From positions 11,127,973-11,191,972 of the forward strand of contig BSYO01000011.1 in NCBI GenBank assembly GCA_033239525.1: DNA of 64,000 nt. The letters run 5' to 3'. A model generated the notes under the pieces. The model saw nothing but the letters and a program-made list of their open reading frames with translations, did no database searches and had not been told where the DNA came from. The position numbers and the translations under genes are program-made. This stretch comes from Nepenthes gracilis. Its lineage: Eukaryota > Streptophyta > Magnoliopsida > Caryophyllales > Nepenthaceae. Shown here piece after piece: positions 36,853 to 46,774 of the stretch (positions within the stretch are counted from its first letter, which is position 1; each line of letters starts with the position of its first letter).

Positions 36853-37299
36853 CTGAGAATTATTAGATTTATTACATTTTGGATGAGTTATTATCATTAT
36901 TTAGTTATCTCCATTATGATTGTTTGGGAGAGATCATTTTTGTATTGTCCAGATAGTAGTCCGATGAGATTTTGTGATGTGTTTTGGGTCTATTTATCAT
37001 TGTTATTTGGATAGTGAAGATTTCATGGTCTATATGTCATATCACATCCGGTTTGAGAAAGTCGTAATGGGAGGTGATTTGGGAGATGATTAATCAAATA
37101 TTTTGTATGATAAGTGATCTCATGGTGGATGATAGAGAATTGGGTTGTGGAGGTTTTGGTTTAAATTGGGAGGTTTGTTATTTGGTTACGATGGGTTGCG
37201 TGAGTAACATAATGGGTTGTATGATCCAGCTACCGAATAAGGATTTTGTTGCTATGAGGAGGATGGCCGATTAGGGGCAAGGTGGAATACCCTTTGATT

Positions 37300-37580
37300 G
37301 ATTCTAGAATAAGCTTGTTCTAGAAAATATGGGCCAAATTGGTTTGATAAAGGCAGAGAATTGGATTCAGAAGATGGACAGGGTATTCCAGGCAATTTGC
37401 TACCCAAATGAGGATAAAATTAAGTTTACTATATTCAAGTTGAAGGGCGGGGCTGGTCAGTGATGTGCTACTCTGTGCCATATTTTTGGATAGGAGGCAT
37501 TCTGGAGGAGTTTTTCCTGTTTAGCATTCGAGAAATTTAGGAAGGTGAATTTGGTTAGTTAAAGCAACGAAATAAGACTG
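37300..37580 (+). pseudogene. Element C gag fragment
   Basis: The frame around 37350-37560 reads ENWIQKMDRVFQAICYPNED followed by KIKFTIFKLKGGAG and later FEKFRKVN. This is the pattern of a gypsy capsid domain, where a core helix ending in a Trp-rich segment follows a FxLKGxA motif. The expected Trp pair is now two stop codons (TGATGT region near 37461). Upstream 36853-37300 shows little beyond short frames. Confidence 0.6.
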
Positions 37581-38159
37581 TGGACGCTAAATTTGTGTAT
37601 AAATTATGTATGCCTCCCAGATTTTCAGAATGAGTTCTGATGATGTTTACCTGGTGGGTAAAATTTTTTTTGTTGAGGTTGTGTACCTTCGATGTCCGGT
37701 TGGGTCTATAAATTTGAATTGTCGATGGAATTTAAATGTTTTTGGTATGCTGAATTTTGATGTTATTTTGAGAATGATTTGATTGCCATGCTATTGCGTT
37801 AGTGTGGATTGTTTCAGCAAGTCTATTTTATTCTGCATTTTGGATTATTAGTTCTTCGAATTTCAGGGAGGGTTGGAAGGGAAACAATGTAATTGATCTT
37901 GGTTTTGCATGCTAGCTATTTGGTGAAATGGGTGTCGAGCATAGTAGCATATGCAGCGACATTTGGGAGTTATTCTGTGGCCATTGAGGATGTTCTGGCC
38001 ATATGTGAAATTCAAGGATGTCTTTTGAGGGATCTGCTGGATTGTCTTTTGATTGGGAGATTGATATTGTTGTTAGGGTTGTATCGGGATCAGCACTGAT
38101 TTTGAGTACTCCGCATTGGAAGGCCCCTTTAAATTAAAGGAATTAGAGCGGTAATTGTA

Positions 38160-38640
38160 GGATTTGTTGGAAAAAGATTTTGTTCAGCCAAATGTTTTGC
38201 TGTGGGGGCACTGGTGCTTTTGTAAAAGAGAAAGATGGATTGATAAAGTTATGTGTGAATTATTGGGATTCAAATAAGTATCACCTCCTAAGGATAGAGG
38301 ATTTGTTTGATCTATTACCAGAAGCTTGGGTTTTTTCTAAGATCGATTTGTGTCAGGGTATCATTAGTTGAGGATTAAGTGGGAGGATGTGCCTAAGGTA
38401 GTTTTTAGGTCAACATATGGCCATTGTGAAAATTTGATGGTGCCGTTTGGGTTGTTGAATGTTCTGATATCTTTTATGGATATTATTAATCAAATCTTTG
38501 ACCATATTTGGGCATGTTGTTGTGGTTTTATCAATGATATTGTAATTTATTGGAAGAATTTTGAAGAGTATGATAGTCAATTGGGAATTTTACTACAGAT
38601 TTTGAGAAGAAGGTAGTCATTTGTCAAAATTAAAAGAGTG
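38160..38640 (+). pseudogene. Element C reverse transcriptase, catalytic Asp lost
   Basis: RNA-directed DNA polymerase of a chromovirus. Motifs in order: KEKDGLIKLCVNYWDSNKY, RIEDLFD, VFSKIDL (first catalytic Asp present), TYGHCENLMVPFG, and GFINDIVIY in place of the usual F-x-D-D. The first Asp of that pair is Asn, a single G-to-A change that would abolish catalysis. A stop after KIDLCQGIIS (38369) and a frame change split the domain. Inactive. Confidence 0.8.
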
Positions 38641-39226
38641 TGAATTATGGTTGGAGAAGGCATCATTTTGGATCATATTATTTCTAAATGTGGCATTTGA
38701 GAATCTGAAGACGGTGAAAGCAGTGACAAATTGGAAAAGATTGACTAATATCACAGGGATGCAGAATTTCTTAGATCTAGTTGGTTACGATAGGAGATTT
38801 GTTAAAAATTTTTCAAGGATTACGGTGTTGTTGGCATGCTTAGAATAGAAGCGATCGGTGTTTAATTGAAATGATACTTGTGAGAAAAGTTTTTAAGAAT
38901 TGAAGAACAGATTGTTGATGGCTCCGATTTTATCGATCCTTGATGGATCAGAAAGATTGGTAGCATACGGTGATACTTCTAAGAGAGATCTAGGTTGTGT
39001 ATGGATTCAGCATGGTTGGGTGCATTATGAAGAAAAATCTAAGAAAAAATTCAGGATGCGGTGCAGTTTAGAGGATTTTACATGGAGGTGCTATGATGAG
39101 GATGTTAGTAGGAAAATTAGGAGAGAGGGATTACCTTTCTTTGCTGCCAGGATTAGATTCAAAACCAAACTCCTGTTTGTGGGAGAAGCTCTTGAGAAGA
39201 TAAGAGATGGGCCCCTTTTCGGATGA
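38640..39226 (+). pseudogene. Element C RNase H region
   Basis: The frame 38621-38848 holds the RT-RNase H link (AVTNWKRLTNITGMQNFLDL, then GYDRRFVKNFS). The frame 38900-39226 holds the start of RNase H: LMAPILSILDGSERLVAYGD, then TSKRDLGCVWIQHG, in which Asp of YGD is the first catalytic residue. The second half is not recognisable. Stops separate the two pieces. Confidence 0.7.
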
Positions 39227-40700
39227 GTTCTCATGATGCTTGATGTGATTGCATAGGCAATCTTAAGCCTATTGTACAAAGTACTTTCCCATTACACATT
39301 TGAGAGGAGGCTAGAGAGGAGGTGTGGTTTTAAGAATTCTTTCATCAGAGTCTCGGTTGATTGGATGAAAGCTCTGGAGCAAGTGAGGTTATCAGTAGCT
39401 GTAATTTAGCTGGATTAGTCTAAGTTCAGTAGGGAACGTCTTTCCTAGGATATTAGTTTTATGATTGACGTCATTATGTCCTACCTCCGGGCCGAGAGTA
39501 AGAGGGGGGAGAGGCTTCTTGAGGCATATGGGATTTGTTTGCAGAGCATTGATTGATAGACCGCTGATTACAGATAATGGAAGGGTATTCTTGATAAACG
39601 ACATGGTACCTAGTGGATATTTATTGATGGGGTAGCTCAATGCATGCACTCAATGTTTTGAATATCAGGGCAATGTGCATTCTTGCGGATATTCCACTCT
39701 GTAGGATCTTTGCCTAGTGCACAAGGGATAATAACATAACGTTGTTTTCCTTAGATCCTAGAAAGGTGGCTTTCAAGATACAAGAGGTTCTTAATAAGAT
39801 GTTTAGGGCTGACATAAGTGAGTAGGATTTCAAGGTGTAGAGGCCACCCTTCCATGTGACTAAGAGGCAAGCACACTTTAAACCATGCATAGACCTATCA
39901 AAGGGAATGTCGAAGATTCTCTACCTAGCGGAGTGGTGAGAGTTTAATGGCAAGTTGATCATTGATGTGGCACAGGGAAAGTCCCATAGGTGGGAGTATT
40001 ATTTCGAGGGTAGACTGAAGTTTTTTTCAAGTTTTAGTTGGAGAATGGTAGATCAATTCACCCTGCCCATGACAATTTAGAGAAGTTGCAATGGCCAACG
40101 GGATCGATGATAGCTTGGACAAGTATGAGGCCATGGTCATAGCAATGGTAGTGGATAATCCTTTCAATCATCACAATGTGAATCATATGATGGTCAGATG
40201 TATTATCATCTAGTAGATCACGTGCATTGGAAAGCTGATAGGAGATTTTTAGGTTGTGTCAAAGATTCTGAAAAGTTTGCATAATATATTGGGTACCAAG
40301 TTAAAATTTGATATGCCATTAGATTTATAGATAGATGATCGATCAGAGTAGCATAATGAAAGTGTGGTGGGCCCTGATATTATTCAAGATTCATCAAAGA
40401 AGATTAAGATTATTATAGATCAGCTAATTGCAATTTAAAGTCATCGAAAAAGTAATGCTAATGGAAGAGATCAAATTGAGGCTTAATGTGGAAAACGATG
40501 TGTTTATAAAAGTGTCTCTAAGAAAATATGTGAATGATCCCTCGCATGTGATCAAATGTGAGCCAATGCTGATTGACAATAATTTATTTTATGTTGAAAG
40601 TTTCAATTTAGATTTTGGGATAGAAAGGATTAGGTGCCATGAATCGAGATGATCTCATTGGCTATGATGCTTTCGAAGGATCTTTCAGTTGAGGAGGTGA
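39227..40700 (+). pseudogene. Element C integrase, mostly unreadable, C-terminal piece clear
   Basis: Most of the integrase core is beyond recognition. At about 40380-40650 the C-terminal part is clear: DIIQDSSKKIKIII, DQLIAIQ, DVFIKVS, then LRKYVNDPSHVIKCEP and LFYVES. The junction from VFIKVS straight to LRKYV lacks a segment that chromovirus integrases normally carry there (the SH3-like GPF region), so an internal deletion of several dozen codons is likely. The signature GAGGGTGAAATTTTTATAA follows near 40782. Confidence 0.6.
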
Positions 40701-40798
40701 TGTGGCAGTCAGAAGAACAAGTCTGAGAGAACATCCCTATTTGTTTGTGAATTGAGATAAAGATTGAGGTGCATAAATTTTGAGGGTGAAATTTTTAT

Positions 40799-40811
40799 AA
40801 GGATGGGAGAG
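40799..40811 (+). promoter_or_regulatory. Polypurine tract of element C
   Basis: AAGGATGGGAGAG immediately before the 3' LTR, where plus-strand synthesis would be primed. Confidence 0.8.
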
Positions 40812-42091
40812 TGTGACACTTCAAATTCCTATTTGAATCATTTTAATATTAATTGTGATTTTGGGTTAATTGGATGTAATTTGAAGTACTTATATTATAA
40901 AATTTTAAAGGATATTTGGTTTAGCAGTGTGGCACATGAGGCATGCCTCATGCATGCTCGAGCACCGAGTTGCCTGAGAGCACACGCCTAAGGTATGCCT
41001 AAGGCACGCTTGAGCATGAGTCTGCTTACAAAAGGTAGCGTGTGCAGTGCTCGCTATCTGCATGTAGCAGAAGGGAAAGGAGGAGAGAGAGTGTGTGAGG
41101 AAAGGAGAGAGGAAGTGCAATTCGGGTAGATCTTAGTATCTTTTCATCATATTTACTTGGTATAAGGTCAATGCAAGTATCCTCTAATTCTATCCTTTGT
41201 CTGATTTCGTGTATGGTAATATTTGTTTTCGATTTGGAGGTTTAAAATTCGTGCATACAAGTTTTTACTTAACCTACTTATTTTTTTAGTGCATGCGTGA
41301 GTTTTATTATTTGTTTGAGGGTTTTGTTCTATTTTTGTTAATATTTGAGGATTTTATTATTTTTTAAAAAAATAGAAAAATATTAGATACCTTATATATA
41401 TATATATATATATGAAAATGAGTATGAAATCTCGTATGGGCTATGCATTTTCACATGCACATTGTTGGGGGATGAGGTTACTACTACGTGGGACTATGGT
41501 GGTCTGAGATCATGGTAGGTTGATATGTGTGTATGGGACCCTAGTGGTCCTTAGCCTTGGTGGGTCAATATGTGTGTGTGGGACCCTAATGGTTCGAGGC
41601 CCTAGTGGGTCAATATGTACATGGGACCATAGTGGTCTGAGGTTGTGGTGGGCCGATATGTAATCTGATGAAAAGATGGCTGAGTAGTTATAGGTGTAAA
41701 ATGTAACTGATAATGATAAAAAATAGTCGAATAACTGTAGGCTTAAAATATTGCTGATAATGATAAAAGATGGTTGAGTAGTTATAGGTTTAAAATATAG
41801 TTGATAATGACAAAAGATAGCCGAGTAGTTATATGCCTAAAATGTAGCCGATAATAATAAAAAAAGCTCGAGTAACTGTAGGCCTAAAATGTAGCCGATA
41901 ATGATAAAATATAACCAAGAAGTATAGGCCTAAAATGTAGTTGGATAGAGAGTCGATAATATGAGATGGTTGAGAGCCATAGGTCTAAAATGTAGTTGGG
42001 CCGAGGGCCGCTAATATGAGATTTGACATCCAGATCACTTCCATTTGGTACATATCTCGAGAGAACTATTTTCTGATAAATTATCTATCGA
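40812..42091 (+). repeat. C 3' LTR, truncated
   Basis: Starts TGTGACACTTCAAATTCC and follows the 5' LTR to ATTATCTATC, then breaks off at 42091. It includes a GA-rich tract (41083-41115), a (TA)n run at 41393-41413 and the same minisatellite blocks as the 5' copy. Missing is the part matching 36547-36852. Confidence 0.85.
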
Positions 42092-42111
42092 CCACTCGAC
42101 TCACTTTCGCT
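42092..42111. other. Left breakpoint of the proposed inversion
   Basis: The truncated C LTR gives way to about 16 bases of unassigned sequence and then at 42108 (TTC GCT AAT ATG) to the K gag-protease linker. The trinucleotide TTC is also found at the right breakpoint (60709-60711), compatible with end joining through a short homology. Confidence 0.55.
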
Positions 42112-42800
42112 AATATGATCACAACTCGACCTGCTAAGAACCCAACTGGCGGCAAGGAACAGCAGACTGGGAGGAAGAAGCAATGAACGGCGGACAACAC
42201 CATTAACTTTAATAATGATAATTTAACTCATGTAATATCCCTCCATGCTGATCTCCTCATTGTATCCACACTCGTTTCGGATGGTAGTGTCGACTACCAA
42301 CTGAAGCGAGTATTCGTTGATAATGGAAGTTCTAAAGATTTGTTTTACTTGGATGCGTTCTTCAAACTAAGCTTAAAAAAGAATCAACTAAAACTTGCCG
42401 AAGGCCCATTATACGGCCTTGACAATGAGCTTATGCCTGTTCAAGGGACCATCCAATTGGAGGTCACCTTGGGTACGTATCCGAAAACAGCAAGCTGAAC
42501 ACTCACCTTCCTGGTGGTCGACTTACCCTTTGTGTATAATGCCATATTGGGTAGACCTTGCTTGACAGAGTTTGGGGCGGTCATCTTGATTCCGCACCTC
42601 AAGATGAAATTCCCAACGCCTTACGGTGTAGGAGAGGTGCTGAGTGACCAGGTTACTGGACGAACCTGTTACATGTCTCAGGTTGCCCCTAGGAGCAGTG
42701 TTAGAACAGTTGGAAAACTTGACCATCGAGACGAGACAATCCTTTAGCAAGCGCAGTCCGGTGAAGCTACGGATCTAGTCCCACTGGACCCGGAGGAACT
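42108..42800 (+). pseudogene. Element K protease
   Basis: Aspartic protease that would mature the Tat polyprotein. Visible in order: FANMITTRPAK linker, HVISLHADLLIVSTLV, RVFVDNGSSKDLFYLD with the catalytic Asp at 42319-42321, then GLDNELMPVQGTIQLEVTLG and LPFVYNAILGRPCL. In-frame stops include TGA after KTAS (L has Arg there, so CGA to TGA) and TAG at 42745 (L has Gln, so CAG to TAG). The upstream gag is not next to it; its counterpart is on the other strand at 60712-62211. Confidence 0.8.
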
Positions 42801-43790
42801 AAAAAGTGTGTACAGATCGGCGGCTCACTTACCGAACCACTGCGCAATGAATTGATCACGTTCTTGCGACGGAACGTTGACCTCTTTGCATAGATTCCAA
42901 CCAACATGCCTGGGATTTCAGTGGAGGTGATAGTCCACAAGTTGGGGCTGGATCCTGGCCGAAAACCCGTCACGCAGAAGTGGAGAAATCACTCCGTTGA
43001 AAAGCTGATCGCCATCCGAGATGAGGTGAAAAAGTTTCTGGATGCAGATTTCATTAGAGAAGTCCACTCCCGGACTTGCTCTCTAATGTTGTCCTGGTAA
43101 AGAAAAGCAATGGAAAATGGCAGATGTGCGTCGATTTTACCTACGTTAACAAAGCCTGCCCGAAGGACAGCTTTCCCTTACCCAGGATCGACCTGCTGGT
43201 TGACTCGACAGCGGGACATGAGCTACTAAGCTTCATGGACGCCTATTTGGGTTACAACCAGATCCGAATGAGTCCGGAGGATGAAGAACACACTGCGTTC
43301 ATGACTGATTAGGGCACCTACTGCTACAAAGTGATGCCTTTCGGACTAAAAAACGCTGGAGCGACCTACCAACGGCTGGTCAACAAAATATTTAAAAAAC
43401 AGATTGGTCGCAACATGGAGGTCTACGTTGACGACATGCTCGTTAAGAGCAAGGTCACGGGCAACCACATCCGCCACTGGCTGAGTCGTTCGAGGTGCTC
43501 CGTAAGCATCACATCAAGCAAAACCTTGCTAAGTGTGTCTTCGGAGTAGCCTCCGGTAAATTACTGGGTTTCATCGTCTCCCAACGGGGGATTGAGGCAA
43601 ACCCAGAGAGGGTCAAGGCTCTTGCCGACATGGCTCCACCACGGAGTGTAAAGGACATCCAGCGATTAACCGGACGGCTGGCAGTACTGTCACGCTTCCT
43701 CGCAAAGTCTAACGACAAGTACCAGCCCTTCTTCAAGGCCCTTAGAGAGACAAAATCCAATGGGTTTCAATGGACGGCAGACTGCCAGTT
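42801..43790 (+). pseudogene. Element K reverse transcriptase
   Basis: RT palm and fingers of Tat type. Read through three frames: GGSLTEPLRNELITFLRRN, then [69 protein letters not shown] and [10 protein letters not shown] with both catalytic Asp codons intact (43430-43435). Frame changes lie near 42800, 43080 and 43480. A TAG sits before [11 protein letters not shown] (43310-43312), where L also has a stop (TAA). Sequence quality is otherwise good, so decay is moderate. Confidence 0.85.
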
Positions 43791-44250
43791 AGCTTTCGTT
43801 GAACTGAAGTGGTATCTGGCCAGCCCGCCGTTGTTAGTGTCACCCAAGGGCGAAGAGGAACCATATCTTTACCTGGCAGTGTCGGAGGCGTCCCTCAGTT
43901 TTGTCCTCGTGCGCCAGGACTCCGACACTCAATAGCCGGTCTACTACGTAAGTAAAATGTTGACCAGCCCAGAGACCCGCTACTCACGGGCGAAAAAGTT
44001 GGCCTTGGTGCTTACATTCTTCGTGCGGAAGTTAAGGCCCTATTTTTAGGCCCATTGGATAATGGTCCTCAAGGACCAGCATCTGAAAAGTATACTCCAG
44101 AAACTCGACGTTTCTGGGCGGCTGGTAAAATGGGCTATCGAGTTGGGCGAGTTCGATATCGAATTCCAGCCTAGGCCTACTGTAAAGGGGCAGGCGCTGG
44201 CTGATTTCATCGTTGAAACTACACCCCCAGTTCTCAAGAAACAGCCCGAA
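43791..44250 (+). pseudogene. Element K first (RT-linked) RNase H, degenerate
   Basis: Follows RT in the frame of 43495-43935: WTADCQLAFVELKWYL, then LYLAVSEASLSFVLVRQDSD, a TAG where Trp is expected before PVYYVSKML, another TAG at 44046 where L has Gln (PYFQA), then KSILQKLDVSGRLVKWAIEL. The usual first Asp of RNase H is Val in LAVSE. In Tat elements the RT-linked RNase H is typically degenerate and a second one follows, as here. Confidence 0.75.
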
Positions 44251-44730
44251 GAAAGCGCGGAATTGCTTAACAGAGTTTCAGAATGGATACTTCACATGGA
44301 CAAATCGTCTACGGATCCGGGCAGTGGCACTGGAGTGGTCCTTACGACCATCGACGGGTTTGAGATAAAATACTCCCTCAGGCTCGATTTTTCGGCAACC
44401 AACAACGTTGCCGAGTACGAGGCCCTGTTAGCTGGATTTCGATTAGCCAAGGAATGCTCTGCCAAGAGCATGACAGTTTACAGCAACTCCGAGCTAATCG
44501 TTAACCAGGTTAACGGAGGCTTTGAGGCGAACAACCCTCACCTGGCCAAGTATTTGGCAAAGGCGAGGGAGGCCGCCCAGGGTTTCGACAAGCTGACCCT
44601 TGTTCGTGTTCCCCGAACTGAAAACTAGAAGGCAGACCAGCTGGCCAGACCCGCTGCAGCTGAAAATCCAAAATAGTACTCGAGGGACATGCGGGAGATC
44701 CTAAACGCTTCTAGCATTGAGAAATAAGAG
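44251..44730 (+). pseudogene. Element K second (archaeal-type) RNase H
   Basis: The extra RNase H of the Tat lineage, in the frame of 44062-44628. Motifs: HMDKSSTDPGSGTGVVL (Asp), NNVAEYEALLAGF (Glu), TVYSNSELIVNQ and KADQLA (last Asp). The third catalytic position is Asn (AAC at 44485-44487) while L keeps Asp (YSDSEL), so K has a G-to-A loss of an active-site residue. In-frame stops occur at 44626 and in the next 100 bases before integrase. Confidence 0.8.
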
Positions 44731-45988
44731 GCAATGCAGATTTCCAAAGAGGAAAACTGGATGACGCCTTACCTTAGTTATCTGGCTGACGGATCATTGC
44801 AAGAGGATGTGGAGAAGGCCAAACGGATCAGGAAGACGGCCGGCTGGTATGCTGTGGTTGACAAACGGCTGTATCGCCGTGGCTACTCGACCTCATACCT
44901 CCGATGCCTAACTCCTGAAGAGGCTGACTATGCTTTAGGCGAAGTCCACATTGGGATCTGGGGATCGCATATTGGCGGAAAAAACTTAGCCTTCAAGGTC
45001 ATGCGCCAGGGCTACTACTGGCCCTCGATGAAAAAGAACGCGCTTGAGTTTGTGAAGAAATGTGAAAGCTGCCAACTTCACAGCAACATTCACCGCCAGC
45101 CTTCCGCGGATTTGAAGACCCTTCAGGCTCCTTGGACCTTCGCGCAATGGGGCTCGATCTTCTCGGCTCGTTTCCTATTGCCACGGGACAAAGAAAGTTC
45201 ATCATCGTGGGCATCAATTACTTCACCAAGTAGGTCGAGGCCATCCCACTGGCAAAATTTACGGAGCATAACGCCCTGGAATTCCTCTGCCAAAACATCA
45301 TTTGTAGATTTGGCGTCCCTGAGGTTGTTGTGACCGACAACAGGACCCAATTCTCGAAAAACAACTTCATCAAATATTGTGCCAGCATTGGCATCAAGTT
45401 GGTATACACTTCGGGGGCATACTCCCAAGCGAATGGACAGGTGGAGGTCATGAACCGAACGCTGCTCTACGGGTCAAAACTAAGCTGGAAGACGTAGGGG
45501 GCTCCTGGGCGGACGAGCTCCCCTCTGTTCTCTGGTCTTATCGGACAACCCCAAAGGAACCAACGCGGGAGACGCCCTTCAGCCTCTGTTATGGGACTAA
45601 GGTGGTAATCCCGGTTGAAATCGGGCTTCTAAGTCTTAGGGTGGAGTCCTTGGACCTAGCTAACTCCCAAAAAATTAGGGAGCAGCTAGACTTTCTAGAG
45701 GAAGCCCGCGACGTCGCCAGAGTACGAACAGCGGCCTACCAATATCGGATTGCCCTATACTACAACAAAAAGGTTAAGGCACGGCGATTCGATATTGGAG
45801 ACCTGGTCTTACGAGGCGTCGAAGCCACAGGCAAGCTAGTCGGCCGCAATAAGCTCTCCCCTAATTGGGAAGGGCCTTTCCTCGTCTCCGCCGTCTTGCG
45901 AAATGGAGCCTACAAACTCTGGAGCCAGGACGGAAAGCTGGTTCCGCAAACGTGGAACGCAATCCACCTTAGACGCTACTTCCGGTAG
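44731..45988 (+). pseudogene. Element K integrase and pol end
   Basis: Integrase inserts the DNA copy. Seen in order: zinc-binding HHCC region (EVHIGIWGSHIGG, CESCQLH, about 44940-45085), first Asp in a QWG-D-L segment near 45150 after a frame change, VVVTDNRTQFS near 45333 and NGQVEVMNRTL near 45440. The second Asp and the Glu are 35 residues apart, the D-D35-E spacing. The C-terminal part runs LEDVGGSWADELPSVLWSYR to WNAIHLRRYFR and stops at TAG 45986-45988. At least two frameshifts and a TAG (YFTK-stop-VEA, Trp expected) break it. Confidence 0.85.
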
Positions 45989-46174
45989 AAGGCGCAGATA
46001 CGCAATTACGTTATTGTGTGCATGTGCATTTGCTTGCTTGTTTTAAATTTGCCAAAACAAGTGTTTACTTAGCATACTGCCTACCCCTCCTATGTGCATG
46101 TATATGTGTTTGTTTTGCAGGTTATCCGACATAGATTGCCCCTAAGTTGGGAGGGTCCTCACCCTCTCATTAAT

Positions 46175-46413
46175 AAACCCTGGTCAACCAGGCAGCCCAT
46201 TAACGGTCGTATTTAAACCCTGGTCACCCAAGTAGCCCAAAAGTGGTCTAATATAAACCCTGGTCATCTAGGTGTCCCAGAAGTGGTCTAATATGAACCT
46301 CGGTCATCTGAGTGGTCTGAAGGCGGTCATATTAAACCCTGGTCATCCAGGCGGCCCATTAGTGGTCGTATCTAAACTTTGGTCATCCAAGTGGCCAGAT
46401 AACGGTCAAAATC
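46175..46413 (+). repeat. 6 x 40-bp tandem array downstream of K pol
   Basis: Units start at 46175, 46215, 46255, 46295, 46334 and 46374. Each opens AAACCCTGGTCATCCAGG and continues with GCCCATTAGTGGTCG-like sequence. The array lies 187 bases past the pol stop and before the 3' end of the antisense gene. L has the same unit, number and place at about 56695-56934. Confidence 0.9.
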
Positions 46414-46774
46414 TTAGGGGGCTTACGCAACACACGCAACGACCTCCTCTACGAGGAGATAGGTGATCAGTCAGCGACGGTCGGAGGAAGAAGTATCCTT
46501 CTCCGGCGTTGGCCGCCCAAGTCAGCACTTGGACAGCGCCACCAGGTTGGTTAACACAACTGCCTACAAAGCCTAAGGACCTCACTCCTTAGGCAACACA
46601 ACAATGGTAGCCAGCCAACCAAGTTGGCCGTCTAGTGTAACGAGAATGCAAGCATAAAAGCAGTAAAGGCAAATGGACACAAAGTTGAAAAAACTTCCAT
46701 TTTATTGCTTTCGAATGTGTTACAAGTTACATCTTATGTACAAGGGAGGTCCCAAAAATATACAACTTAAGAGG

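Larger units (their letters stand above)
35121..42091 (+). mobile_element. Element C, chromovirus (Tekay/Del-like), 3' end truncated
   Basis: Two direct LTRs (35121 onward and 40812 onward) surround a decayed gag-pol on the plus strand with gag, RT, RNase H and integrase end in normal gypsy order. The second LTR stops at 42091, where it corresponds to about 36546 in the first. The sequence then changes abruptly at the K/L rearrangement junction. A purine tract precedes the 3' LTR. The 5' flank is TGAAT; the 3' duplication is lost. Confidence 0.85.

Noticed and set aside
36853..36870. Primer binding site directly after the C 5' LTR
   Set aside because: The sequence CTGAGAATTATTAGATT shares too little with the tRNA-iMet complement to call; the site may be destroyed or the LTR end misplaced.
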